Origin: Aquarana catesbeiana
Taxonomy: Eukaryota > Chordata > Amphibia > Anura > Ranidae
Length of the DNA stretch: 64,000 bases
Reading direction: 5' to 3'
Assembly (NCBI RefSeq): GCF_042186555.1
Contig: NC_133329.1
Location: 187,709,206-187,773,205, forward strand
The position numbers and the translations under genes are program-made. The notes below the pieces were generated by a model. It saw only the letters and a list, made by a program, of their open reading frames with translations, was not told the origin of the DNA and made no database searches. Positions 1-10,466 of this stretch are shown one piece after another; position 1 is the first letter of the stretch; each line of letters opens with the position of its first letter.

Positions 1-1566
1 CTGGTAATATTGGCTTCCAACGCTTCCTTCCTCATCTCCCACTTATCCCCAATACAGTTCATATAGAAACACATCTTGGGGATTTATTGGTCCTGAAATT
101 TTTTGTAGTATAATACTGTCACACCATCGGGGTCAGTGCTTTTGCCAGCTGGTGTTTCCTGCAGCATTTTTTTTAACTCCTCTTGGGGGGCCTCCAAAGC
201 GCTTCGTTTAGTTTCTGCAATTTTAATTAATCCTATATCTTTTAAGAAAGCTTTTATTTTCTCCTGTTTTTTCTATTCTCTTCTTGGGTATCCTTCTTGT
301 TTATTGCATACAGCCCCCCGTAATAGTCTTGGAAAATTTTAGCAATATCTCTGGATCTATATCTAAAATCCCCTGTCCTTGTCTTTATTTTTTCTATATA
401 GTTGATGGTTTTCTTTTTTTTCGGTACCTTTGCCAGGAGTTTACCCGGTTTGTTCCCTCCTATATATCTTTCTTTTTTGTTGTTTGTCTTTTCTTTTGAT
501 TACTATACGTGTTTCTTGTGCCACTAAATTCCGCATGGCCTCTCTTTTCCCATATAGCTTTAACAATACCTCCCTATCTCCCATTATCTTGTGTTGTTGT
601 ACTAATTCAGAGATTTCTTTTGTTAAGGCTAATTTGTCTTTTTTAGTTCTTTTTTTTTCTCCGATCCAGCCATAAATAGAATACCCCTGATATAAGCTTT
701 GTGGGCCTCCCAGACGGTAGCTTCTGAGATGTCCACTGCAACATTTATTTTAAAATACAGTTCTAGTTCTTCCTTTATTCGCTTCTCAATTTTTTTGTCA
801 TATAGAAGGTCCTCACCTCCATATGTTACACTTTTTTTGACTCTCCCCGATTTTAATTTGTAAACTCACAGGCACATGATCTGATAGGGTCGTTATTCCA
901 ATATTTGTGCTAATCACAACCTCTAATAGCCAATGCTCAACGAGGAAGAAATCTAATCTAGAATATGTCGCATGCACAGGGGAGTAAAATGTGTAATCCC
1001 TTTCGTTGTTGTGTTGCATCCTCCATGCATCTACAAGTTGGTACTGATGTAGTGTCTTTTTCAATTTATTCATCCATACTCCACCTGTCCCCCGTGCATG
1101 GGACGTACTGTCTCTTCCTGGTTCGAAATAGAAGTTAAAGTCCCCTGCTATAATAGCCCCCCCCTTCTTAAATTCCATGAACTTCTCTAAAGCCCCCAGC
1201 AGGTATCTATTTGCGTTTTTATTAGGGCCGTAAAAGTTTGCCAGTGAGCATTCAAATCCATTTAGTTTTCCTCTCAAAAAAAGATAACGCCCCTCAGGGT
1301 CAGTTATTCTCTCCTCTAACTCAAACCTTACCCCCCTGGCAAACCCTATGGCGACTCCTTTTGCTTGACTAATAGGAGAATCTCCATAGTACCAGACTGG
1401 GAAATCTTTTGAAAACATTTTTTGACTCTTACCGCAATAGAAGTATGTCTCCTGCAGTAATACTACGTCTGCTTTAAGATGTTTCTATTCACCCATTATG
1501 TTAGCACACTTTATGGGAGAATTCAAACCCCGAACATTATATGAAATTATGTTCAGGCTAGACATC
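1..1566 (-). pseudogene. LINE ORF2 fragment: endonuclease plus start of reverse transcriptase
   Basis: Endonuclease nicks target DNA to prime reverse transcription. Near 1560 the minus strand reads SYNVRGLNSPIK, followed by a QET motif; an in-frame stop near 1485 lies between them. The longest open stretch (1418-813, 201 residues) has GDFNFY and ends with the LSDHVPV motif, so the endonuclease core residues are visible. Between about 800 and 1 the frame is broken, but at about 190-110 the minus strand reads AGKSTDPDGVTVLYY, the classic early RT motif (GKSPGPDG in intact LINEs). The RT catalytic YADD region would lie to the left of the window. The copy is non-functional because of stops and frameshifts. 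Confidence 0.85.
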
Positions 1567-1746
1567 CTTACTTACTATGAGTATGAGTTTTCTCTTCCAA
1601 GCCACCTGTAGGAGTAGGAGTCGATATCGTGAATACCCTCTCTATCCCACCCCCCCAATCCCTCTCACACCCTCTTCCCCCTCCCTTCCCCAACATTTCC
1701 CCCCACACACATGGGGGGAAAAAGGCCTCCCCATGGCCCAACAAAC

Positions 1747-2688
1747 CTAGTCCCCACTTACTCCACCCGGCCCCTGGGTTAACCCCTTAGAGGTTGGACT
1801 CGTGTTGGCAGCCGCCGGGACTATTGCTCCCCCCAATTTTATGGGGGTTCCCGTACCCGTTCCCTTCCCCCCAATCCCCGCACCCCCACTACCCCCCGTA
1901 CCAAAGACCCCCCTTAATATAGCTATTTCAGACACATTTTAAGCTCTGGGTCTTTTTCTTTTTTCCTAGTCTCTCCATATTTCACTGGTTGGTTATTTTT
2001 TAGGCATTTCTTAATCTGTTCTTTGTCTTGATAATTATGAAATCTTGCGATAACATCTCTTGGGACGTCCCCTGCAATTTCTGCGGGTTTTCTGATCCGG
2101 TGTATTCTTTCAAACTTAATTTTACTACTTGCACTCGATGTATTAATCATATGCCCAAAGATTTTATCCATTTTTTCCTGCAATTCCTCCTTTTCTCCTT
2201 GAATCTCTGGGAGACCTCTGATCCGTAGGTTTTTCCTTCTATCCCTGTTGTCTTGGTCTTCGATTTTATATAATATATTCCTCTGATCTTTCTGCATCTC
2301 ATTTATTTGTGCCTTGAGTTTTTTTATCTCCTCTCCCTGCATGTCCAGCCTTACTTCCGTCTCTTCCACCCTTTTTACTATGTGATTCATATCTTAATGG
2401 AGGGTTGCTATTTCTCCTTTTATGAATGTTTCCAATTTCACAAACATTTCTGCCATTTCACTCTTGGTTGGTACTTGTTTTTTAGTTTAGGTTCCATTGT
2501 AACTTCTTCCTCTGGTGCCATGAGTAGCCCTCTGCTTGCTGTAGGGATTTCTGCGTCTTCAAACTGTTTTCATGATCCGGTCTTTTGGCTGCTTTCTGGT
2601 GGTTTGCTTTTGGCCCCCATTTGTTTACCTGGGCTTTCTTTGCTCCCTTCTTGTACCATATATTTTTTGATGGTTCCTGGGCTGGCAC
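1747..2688 (-). pseudogene. LINE ORF1 (L1-type RNA-binding protein), broken
   Basis: L1 ORF1 proteins form trimers through a coiled coil and bind LINE RNA through an RRM and C-terminal domain. The middle frame (2390-1923, 155 residues) has a heptad-like N-terminal stretch, then the diagnostic RRKNLRIRGLPE, then FERIHRIRKP and a PRDVIARFHNY stretch typical of the CTD. A basic N-terminal piece (2688-2482) and a glycine/proline-rich tail (1935-1747) are in other frames. At least two frameshifts separate the three parts, so no full protein can be made. Confidence 0.8.
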
Positions 2689-2700
2689 TTAACCTGGGAG

Positions 2701-4202
2701 GGTTCGCTGCAGCTCCTTTCACCGATTTACCTCTCATTTCTTGTTACCAAGGGCGTTTTAATTAAAGCAATTTGGACAGGCAGCCCACCCCGTTGCAGGC
2801 CTAAATGCCTCCGCCTACACAGGCAAGTCTATATAGTTATCATTATTTCACAACTCAATACCCCCTTTTACTCAAATTTCGTATGTGGGCAAGTCTCTAT
2901 ATTCTAGTTTAAATCCTGTGACTCTTTCCCTGCTATTTTTTTTTTCCGGTTGTCCCAGCACGGTTTAATTCTCACTCCGGATGAGATAGAGATAGCCAAA
3001 TGAAAGTATTAGGAAGTCATCATACATTCTTTACCATCAATGTGTTAATATCAGTCTATACCAGTATCAATGACCATCTGTAACCATGCCTTAAACCTTT
3101 TTTTTTTTTTAGACCCGGGCACCCACATATCAATACACCTGAGTCCGTCAGTTCTTAGATGGACTATTACGACAAGTCCCGCATGATACAGTCAGTTGCT
3201 CATTTTACTTGCTGTTCCTGTAGCTCTGATCCATGTCACAGGTGACACTCCACTCAGACCCTGTGCTTGTGCAGGCTCCCAGGGTTGGATGCCATATCCC
3301 ATCTAGTAGGCTCTAAAGGTACACTGAGTGCGCATGGTGACAGTTGCGCGCCCGGAGCTTTGGAGGAATGGGGATCTGCCACTCATCCCAGCAGTGGTAG
3401 CGGCGATGGAGCCCGCCCGCGGCGGGAGCAGGCACAAGAGGGGGGGTCAGCACAGGGTCAGGAGACAGGAGACGCCCTTCCCCTAGTCGACCATCTCCGG
3501 GAGGGAGTACTACGGGCTTCCCGGGCCCAGCCTCGGCTCCAGATCAGCGTCCACATCTGGCCCCTCCCTCCAGCCTGATGAGTCGATGTCAATCTAGCCT
3601 GAACATTCATCCTGAATGCATTTTTTCGCTTTCCAATAAATGCTTCTAAACTCAACTGCCTAGAAACGACTATAAACGACCCTGTGTACATGTACTGATA
3701 AGATAACAGAGGAGAGTTCATGGGCAGCTGAAAAAAATGCCCAACTGCTCCCAAACATCCGTTTACCAGCAGCAGTGAAGCCTTAAAGCAACAATCTTGA
3801 AGCAGCAACGCTGAAGCAGCAACAATATTACAGACATTTAAAATACAGGTGAGCAGTAATCTTATGAATGCAGCGTAAAAACATCACATAGCAACCTCAT
3901 GTGAAAAAAAAAAATTCACATCACAAGAACTCTATACCTCATCAGAGATTGCCCCTGAGATATTAACAACAATTGTTAAAATATAGCTAATATATAGATA
4001 AGAAAATTTATGCTAAACTCATAATTAAAATTAAAAAAAAATTCCTAATCATATTTTATACCTCATGTTTCCTATTTTGTTATCATCATTAAGAGCTTTA
4101 AGACAGCTCCTCTTACAATGTGCCATTAATCTTAGATATACGAGACATTCCATTGAAATTCAAACCAGCCAGAATAAATGTATTTATTATGCTCAATAAT
4201 AG
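2701..4202. other. No gene recognised; possible LINE 5' region then unassigned DNA
   Basis: Upstream of ORF1 the sequence to about 3580 is GC-rich in part and could be the LINE 5' untranslated region, but I see no defining 5' end. There is a poly-T run near 3100 and an A tract near 3908. From 3600 to 4200 the DNA is AT-rich and shows no coding motif or recognisable repeat end. Confidence 0.3.
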
Positions 4203-4315
4203 GCTCTGTGTCCCTTGATGTACTTCAAAAGAAAAGGATTTTACAGGTAAGCTGTTATAAAAATCCTATTTTCTTATCGTACATCATGGGACACAGATCC
4301 ATAGTAGTTACTATG
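4203..4315. repeat. DIRS copy 1 internal complementary region and 3' inverted end
   Basis: A self-complementary segment: CTCTGTGTCCCTTGATGTAC on the left is mirrored by GTACATCATGGGACACAG on the right, around a core AAGGATTTTACAGGTAAGC. It matches the region at 30938-31050 in copy 2. In DIRS elements this region is complementary to both termini and is thought to template the circular intermediate. Confidence 0.65.
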
Positions 4316-4389
4316 TGGAATGTTCCATAGTAATGCCAACTGAAGGGAGGGAGACACAACAAAAGTAGGGCACCAAGAGACTAGAGGAC

Positions 4390-5239
4390 TCATACTGCAG
4401 CCTGCAGTACACTGCGCCCAAAGGCGATATCCTCATGATCTTTTACATCTACTTGATAGAATCTGGTAAATGTATGGACTGAAGACCAAGTTGCAGCCTT
4501 GCAGATCTGAGCCATGGAGGCTTGGTGAGGCACTGCCCAAGAAGCACTAACAGCCCTGGTGGGGTGTGCTTTAATAAGAAAAGGAGGCATTTTCCTCCTT
4601 AAACCATAAGCTTGAACAATCACTTGACAAATCCATTTAGAAATGGTAGATTTCTACGCTGCCTGTCCTCTTTTAGGACTGCCTGGCAACACAAACAAAA
4701 CATCTGTTTTATGAATCTGAGCGGTCACTTTCAATAGACCTTGACCGCCCTCACCACATCAAGAGAATGTAGTGACCTTTCTTCCACAGAAACTAGGTTC
4801 TGGAAAAAAATGAAGGCAGAACAATATCCTGGTTTAAATGAAAACCCGATACTACCTTCGGTAGGGATTCAGGGTGAGGCTTCAATATAACCTCATCCTT
4901 ATGAATAAACCAATATGGCTCTTTACAAGAAAGAGCAGCCCACTCTGATAGTCTTCTTGCAGAAGATATGGAAACCAAGAAATGTATTTTCCCCCATCAA
5001 AAGGACCAAGGGAATAGCTCGTATTGGCTGAAAAAGCTGCTTCTGTAAGCCGACAGGACTAAAATTAAGTCCCAAGGGTTCAGGAGTGACCAAGCTGGAG
5101 GATTAATCCGTGTTACCCCCTGAACAAAGTTACGAACCAGAAATAGTGAAGCAAGTGGTCATTGAAAAAAGACATATAAGGCCGACATCTGGCCTTTGAT
5201 AGTACTCAATGCCAGCTTCATTCCTAATCCTATCTGTAG
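4390..5239 (-). pseudogene. DIRS tyrosine recombinase, catalytic (3') half, copy 1
   Basis: DIRS elements integrate with a tyrosine recombinase instead of an integrase. The minus strand at 4623-4390 reads HPTRAVSASWA, then QICKAATWSS and FTRFYQVDV. These match the C-terminal H-x-x-R signature and the nucleophile tyrosine of the DIRS recombinase. Upstream pieces at 4978-4793 and to about 5239 carry the preceding domain in shifted frames. The gene continues beyond the Penelope insertion at 10467-10640, so it is both interrupted and frameshifted. Confidence 0.75.
5225..5239. repeat. Target-site duplication, left (15 bp)
   Basis: TAATCCTATCTGTAG at 5225-5239 is repeated exactly at 10452-10466. 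It flanks the Penelope-type insertion inside the DIRS recombinase gene. Confidence 0.85.
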
Positions 5240-5429
5240 AAGGGAAAGTCTAAAAGCTGCTCCCTGACATGGAACACCTCCATCCCTATATTACATACAG
5301 AAACAGACATTCGCCCGTGTGACTTTAAATGAAGTGTCCATGATGATCACAGATTAAACAAGATATATGAGTGTAAAAACGTAACACAATTTATTTGTAT
5401 GGTATAAAAATAATCCAATACAAGACATG

Positions 5430-5437
5430 ATCATAAA
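5430..5437. repeat. Target-site duplication of hAT-type palindrome 1, left (8 bp)
   Basis: ATCATAAA at 5430-5437 recurs at 8428-8435, directly outside the TAGGGATGAGC termini. Confidence 0.85.
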
Positions 5438-6918
5438 TAGGGATGAGCCGAACACCCCCCTGTTCGGTTCGCACCAGAACATGCGAACAGGAAAAAAGTT
5501 CGTTCGAACACGCGAACACCGTTAAAGTCTATGGGACACGAACATGAATAAACAAAAGTGCTAATTTTAAAGGCTAATATGCAAGTTATTGTCATAAAAA
5601 GTGTTTGGGGACCTGGGTCCTGCCCCAGGGGACATGGATCAATGCAAAAAAAAGTTTTAAAAACGGACGTTTTTTCAGGAGCAGTGATTTTAATAATGCT
5701 TAAAGTCAAACAATAAAAGTGTAATATCCCTTTAAATTTCGTACCTGGGGGGTGTCTATAGTATGCCTGTAAAGGGGCGCATGTTTCCTGTGTTTAGAAC
5801 AGTCTGACAGCAAAATGACATTTTGAAGGAAAAAACTCATTTAAAACTACCCGCAGCTATTGCATTGCCGACAATACACATAGAAGTTCATTGATAAAAA
5901 CGGCATGGGAATTCCCCAAAGGGGAACCCCGAACCAAAATTAAAAAAAAAAAATGATGTGGAAGTCCTCCTAAATTCCATACCAGGCCCTTCAGGTCTGG
6001 TATGGATATTAAGGGGAACCCCGGCCAAAATTTAAAAAAAAAAATGACGTGGGGTTCCCCCTAAATTCCATACCAGACCCTTCAGGTCTGGTATGGATTT
6101 TAAGGGGAACCCCGCACCAAAAAAAAAAAAAAAAAAACGGCGTGGGGTCCCCAAAAATCCATACCAGACCCTTATCCGAGCACGCAACCTGGCAGGCCGC
6201 AGGAAAAGAGGGGGGGACGAGAGTGCGGCCCCCCCTCCCTCCTGAACCGTACCAGGCCACATGCCCTCAACATTGGGAGGGTGCTTTGGGGTAGCCCCCC
6301 AAAACACCTTGTCCCCATGTTGATGAGGACAAGGGCCTCATCCCCACAACCCTGGCCGGTGGTTGTGGGGGTCTGCGGGCGGGGGGCTTATCGGAATCTG
6401 GAAGCCCCCTTTAACAAGGTGACCCCCAGATCCCGGCCCCCCCCCTGTGTGAAATGGTAAGGGGGTACATAAGTACCCCTACCATTTCACGAAAAAAGTG
6501 TCAAAAATGTTAAAAATGACAAGAGACAGTTTTTGACAATTCCTTTATTTAAATGCTTCTTCTTTCTTCTATCTTCCTTCATCTTCTGGTTCTTCTGGTT
6601 CTTCTGGCTCTTCTGGTTCTTCCTCCGGCGTTCTCGTCCAGCATCTCCTCCGCGGCGTCTTCTATCTTCTTCTCCTCGGGCCGCTCCGCACCCATGGCAT
6701 GGGGGGGAGGCTCCCGCTCTTCTCTTTTTCTTTTCTTCTCTTCTTCTCTTCTTCATTTTCTTCTCCGGGCCGCTCCGCAATCCATGCTGGCATGGAGGGA
6801 GGCTCCCGCTGTGTGACGGCGCTCCTCGTCTGACAGTTCTTAAATAACGGGGGGGGCGGGGGCACCCGGTGACCCCGCCCCACTCTGACGCACGGTGACT
6901 TGACGGGACTTCCCTGTG
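5438..6918 (+). repeat. Left arm of hAT-type palindrome 1
   Basis: Inverted partner of 6935-8427. It carries, in order: the terminal GAACACC-rich segment, a module with repeated CCATACCAGACCCTTCAGG, an A-tract, a GC-rich module ending near 6440, and an AATTCCTTTATTTAAA module followed by a CTTCTT tract. Confidence 0.85.
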
Positions 6919-6934
6919 ACGTCACGGGGAATGC

Positions 6935-8427
6935 CACAGGGAAGTCCCGTCATGTCCCGTGCGTCAGAGGGGGGCGGGGTCACCGGGTGGCCCCGCCCCC
7001 TGTTATTTAAGAACTGTTAGACGAGGAGCGCCGTCACACAGCGGGAGCCTCCCTCCATGCCAGCATGGATTGCGGAGCGGCCCGGAGAAGAAAATGAAGA
7101 AGAGAAGAAGAGAAGAAAAGAAGAAGAGAAGAGCGGGAGCCTCCCCCCCATGCCATGGGTGCGGAGCGGCCCGAGGAGAAGAAGATAGAAGACGCCGCGG
7201 AGGAGATGCTGGACGAGAACGCCGGAGGAAGAACCAGAAGAGCCAGAAGAACCAGAAGATGAAGGAAGATAGAAGAAAGAAGAAGCATTTAAATAAAGGA
7301 ATTGTCAAAAACTGTCTCTTGTCATTTTTAACATTTTTGACACTTTTTTCGTGAAATGGTAGGGGTATAAGTACCCCCTTACCATTTCACACAGGGGGGG
7401 GCCGGGATCTGGGGGTCACCTTGTTAAAGGGGGCTTCCAGATTCCGATAAGCCCCCCGCCCGCAGACCCCCACAACCACCGGCCAGGGTTGTGGGGATGA
7501 GGCCCTTGTCCTCATCAACATGGGGACAAGGTGTTTTGGGGGGCTACCCCAAAGCACCCTCCCAATGTTGAGGGCATGTGGCCTGGTACGGTTCAGGAGG
7601 GAGGGGGGGCCGCACTCTCGTCCCCCCCTCTTTTCCTGCGGCCTGCCAGGTTGCGTGCTCGGATAAGGGTCTGGTATGGATTTTTGGGGGGACCCCACGC
7701 CGTTTTTTTTTTTTTTTTTTGGCGCGGGGTTCCCCTTAAAATCCATACCAGACCTGAAGGGTCTGGTATGGAATTTAGGGGGAACCCCACGTCATTTTTT
7801 TTAAAATTTTGGTCGGGGTTCCCCTTAATATCCATATCAGACCTGAAGGGCCTGGTATGGAATTTAGGGGGACTCCCACGTCATTTTTTTTTTTAATTTT
7901 GGTTCGGGGTTCCCCTTTGGGGAATTCCCATGCCGTTTTTATCAATGAACTTCTATGTGTATTGTCGGCAATGCAATAGCCGCGGGTAGTTTTAAATGAG
8001 TTTTTTCCTTCAAAATGTCATTTTGCTGTCAGACTGTTCTAAACGCAGGAAACATGCGCCCCTTTACAGGCATACTATAGACACCCCCCAGGTACGAAAT
8101 TTAAAGGGATATTACACTTTTATTGATTGACTTTAAGCATTATTAAAATCACTGCTCCTGAAAAAACGGCCGTTTTTAAAACTTTTTTTTGCATTGATCC
8201 ATGTCCCCTGGGGCAGGACCCAGGTCCCCAAACACTTTTTATGACAATAACTTGCATATTAGCCTTTAAAATTAGCACTTTTGATTTCTCCCATAGACTT
8301 TTAAAGGGTGTTCCGCAGCATTCGAATTTGCTGCGAACACCCCAAATTGTTCGCTGTTCGGCGAACTTGCGAACAGCCAATGTTCGAGTCGAACATGAGT
8401 TCGACTCGAACTCGAAGCTCATCCCTA
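6935..8427 (-). repeat. Right arm of hAT-type palindrome 1
   Basis: Reverse complement of the left arm in the same module order. Its outermost segment (about 8290-8427) is a different sequence, rich in TTCGAGTCGAACATG-type repeats, although it ends with the same GCTCATCCCTA terminus. Confidence 0.85.
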
Positions 8428-8435
8428 ATCATAAA

Positions 8436-8925
8436 TAACAAATTCATAAGAACAGCAACATAGCATGATAGTCCTCTGAACATAGCCATAATGATATAAC
8501 ATCACAAAGTATTAATGGTACACATATACATGATACATCTCTAACCCGACACGTTTCGTGAGCTCTACTCACTTCTTCAGGGGCTGATGTATATATCTGG
8601 TATCTGTAACAACAGGTAAAGTGTATATTGGAGTATAGGTTATGATTGGACAAGAGCATGAGGCCAGAACTAATAATCCCATACTTACTAATCAGACGAT
8701 TGGCTTCAGAGTCTGATCCCAAGCAAGGGTCAGAGGGGAACATCTCCCCCGGGAGCTGTAGGGACAGAGACCACAGCATGGAGGACCTAGGCCAGATGCA
8801 GGGCATCTGTGTTCATCATGGACACTTAATTTAAAGTCCCACGGGCGAATGTCTGTTTCTGTATGTAATATAGGGATGGAGGTGTTCCATGTCAGGGAGC
8901 AGCTTTTAGACTTTTCCTTCTTGAT
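8436..8925 (-). repeat. Penelope-type terminal repeat, inverted copy
   Basis: Together with 5240-5437 this is the inverted copy of the 3' repeat at about 9890-10451. On the minus strand at 8590-8550 it reads CCTGAAGAAGTGAGTAGAGC followed by TCACGAAACGTGT, a stem-forming motif. The segment ATTCGCCCG...CATGGACACTT recurs near 8820-8880 and 10405-10450. Confidence 0.6.
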
Positions 8926-8939
8926 CTAACCCAGGTAAA

Positions 8940-9880
8940 AGACACCTAAATGCCCTTGTCTATTGCTGCGCCCAGATCCTGATGGTAAATATCTCTCCAT
9001 TACCAGTCTACAACAGACATGTTTGTTTATTAACCATTCCCCTGTTTTTTGCTTTCAGACCTGGCTCCTTTGTACTGCTCCCTCATTTTGGGCATGGCGG
9101 CTCGTTTTCCTCCGGGAGCTGCGATGCACAAATGGGGAGTTCTCTTCCCTGCTGTCTCCGTCTCTCCCTTCATTGGAGGGGCGGAGCCACCGTGTGCATC
9201 GGTGTCATGCCTCTGTGCCCAATGGGAGACCTCCGCATTTCAGTGGTGTCCCCACCTACAGGGCACAGTGTGTCATCCTGGCGCTGGGCGAGGATCGCAA
9301 TCGCGTTTTGCCGTGTTATGGCGGGCGCATTGCGGGACCTCCTCTTCACCGCCAGTTTAAATGACGTTAGGGGCGGAGACCGCGGCGGATGTCTGGGTAT
9401 TTAGGCGGGGGGATTTGGCATGGCAAACTTTTCCTTTGGTTGCTCCTTCAATACACAGGCGAGAGATCCATCCACGCTGGTAAGCTATATTTGTATACTT
9501 ATATAGGCTATTTCATCAGTACACCTACTCATCTTAACACGTACACCGTGGTGTATTATCTTCAAACACCTTCATCTACATGCCTTTTTACCTGTTTACT
9601 TTCCCCTTCCTCCTATTCTAGCTTACTCGCTCTTACTACTTTACCACTTCCTTACTTTGCCACATTTTTCCTTTCCTCACTTTGTCTTATCTTTTCTTCA
9701 CCCTTCACACTTCCCCCTTACATCTTTCCCCGTCCCTTACATTTCCTTTCCCCATGTTCTGCAGGTCTCCTTTGTATTCCTCATATCCAAGTACATCTCA
9801 TACTCTCAGGACATTGATATACTAACCATCCCAGATATATACACATATTTATACTCATACATCTCATTACAGTGAGTATA
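8940..9880 (+). other. Interior of Penelope-type remnant, no protein recognised
   Basis: Several overlapping open frames of 100-140 codons exist around 8963-9404, but none shows an RT, GIY-YIG or other motif I know. From 9560 the sequence is pyrimidine-rich (CTTCCTTAC type) and low in complexity. It is probably untranslated element sequence. Confidence 0.4.
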
Positions 9881-9889
9881 CCTTGCAAG

Positions 9890-10451
9890 ATTCATGGGCG
9901 ATACTCGGGTCCACACTTTTCTTTCATCTCCTTGCCGTGCCTGCCCTGCATCTGGCCTCAGTCCTCCATTCTGTGGTCTCCATCCCTTCAGCTATCGGGG
10001 GAGATGTTCCCCGCTGACCCTTGCTTGGAATCAGATTCTGAAGCCAATTGTCTGATTAGTAAGTATGGGATTATTAGTTCTGGCCTCATGCTCTTGTCCA
10101 ATCATAACCTATACTTCAACATACACTTTACCTGTTGTTACAGATACCAGATATACACATCAGCCCCTGAAGAAGCGAGTAGAGCTTGCAAAATGCGTCA
10201 ACTTAGAGATGTATCATGTATATCTGTACCATTAATACTTTGTGATGTTATATCATTATGGCTATGTTCAGAGGACTATCATGCTATGTTGCTGTTCCTA
10301 TGAATTTGTTATTTATGATCATGTCTTGTATTGGATGATATTTATACCATACAAATAAATTGTGTTACCTTTTTACACTCATATATCTTGTTTACCCTGT
10401 GATCATCATGGACACTTCATTTAAAGTCCCACGGGCGAATGTCTGTTTCTG
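9890..10451 (+). repeat. Penelope-type terminal repeat, forward copy
   Basis: Forward partner of the inverted repeat described above. It includes CCTGAAGAAGCGAGTAGAGC at about 10167 followed by a GCAAAATGCGTC decay of the GAAACGCGTC motif, and an AATAAA signal near 10355. Confidence 0.6.
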
Positions 10452-10466
10452 TAATCCTATCTGTAG
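10452..10466. repeat. Target-site duplication, right (15 bp)
   Basis: TAATCCTATCTGTAG, identical to 5225-5239. After it the DIRS recombinase sequence resumes with GAATTCAAGG. Confidence 0.85.

Larger units (their letters stand above)
1..2700 (-). mobile_element. L1/Tx1-type LINE, copy 1 (5' part, runs off left edge)
   Basis: Minus-strand non-LTR retrotransposon. Reading right to left it shows an ORF1 RNA-binding protein (about 2688-1747), then ORF2 with an apurinic-type endonuclease (about 1566-813), then the first part of the reverse transcriptase, which is cut by the window edge. Order, strand and motifs fit the L1/Tx1 group. All coding parts carry stops or frameshifts, so this is an old copy. 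The 3' end lies outside the window. Confidence 0.85.
5438..8427. mobile_element. Palindromic hAT-type element, copy 1 (2990 bp)
   Basis: Starts TAGGGATGAGC and ends GCTCATCCCTA, with a perfect 8-bp target duplication, the hAT signature. The whole element is a giant foldback: the left arm (5438-6918) is the near-perfect reverse complement of the right arm (6935-8427), around a 16-bp loop at 6919-6934 containing GACGTCAC. Only the outer 130 bp or so of the two arms differ. The arms hold purine/pyrimidine tracts (GAAGAAGAG, poly-A/poly-T), smaller hairpins (GTGAAATGGTAAG...CTTACCATTTCAC) and short open frames that are translations of these low-complexity arms. No transposase is present, so it is non-autonomous. 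Confidence 0.85.
5240..10451. mobile_element. Penelope-like element remnant inserted in DIRS copy 1
   Basis: Flanked by a perfect 15-bp direct repeat. The two outer parts are inverted copies of one sequence: 5240-5437 plus 8436-8925 is the reverse complement of about 9890-10451. Partial terminal repeats in inverted arrangement are typical of Penelope-like elements. The repeat also has the CCTGAAGAAG-N-GAAACGTGT type motif seen in Penelope terminal repeats (8550-8590 on the minus strand, 10168-10205 on the plus strand). The interior (8940-9880) has no recognisable reverse transcriptase, so the copy is non-autonomous or deleted. Assignment to Penelope rests on structure and this motif, not on coding sequence. 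Confidence 0.6.

Noticed and set aside
2307..2765. 152-codon plus-strand frame
   Set aside because: Antisense of the LINE ORF1; the minus strand has the L1 RNA-binding motifs.
6959..7354. 131-codon frame rich in Arg/Lys/Glu, with mirror frames at 6487-6780, 24446-24946 and 24864-25247
   Set aside because: All lie in the GAAGAAGAG tracts of the palindrome arms and appear on both strands; no domain and no start context.
7531..7896. 121-codon frame with poly-Phe, repeated at 6032-6307, 23992-24267 and 25486-25815
   Set aside because: Produced by poly-T tracts and the GC-rich module of the hAT palindrome; lengths change with homopolymer length.
8963..9404. Overlapping 103-140 codon plus-strand frames as a possible captured gene in the Penelope remnant
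   Set aside because: Three overlapping phases, no recognisable motif, and no codon or splice support.
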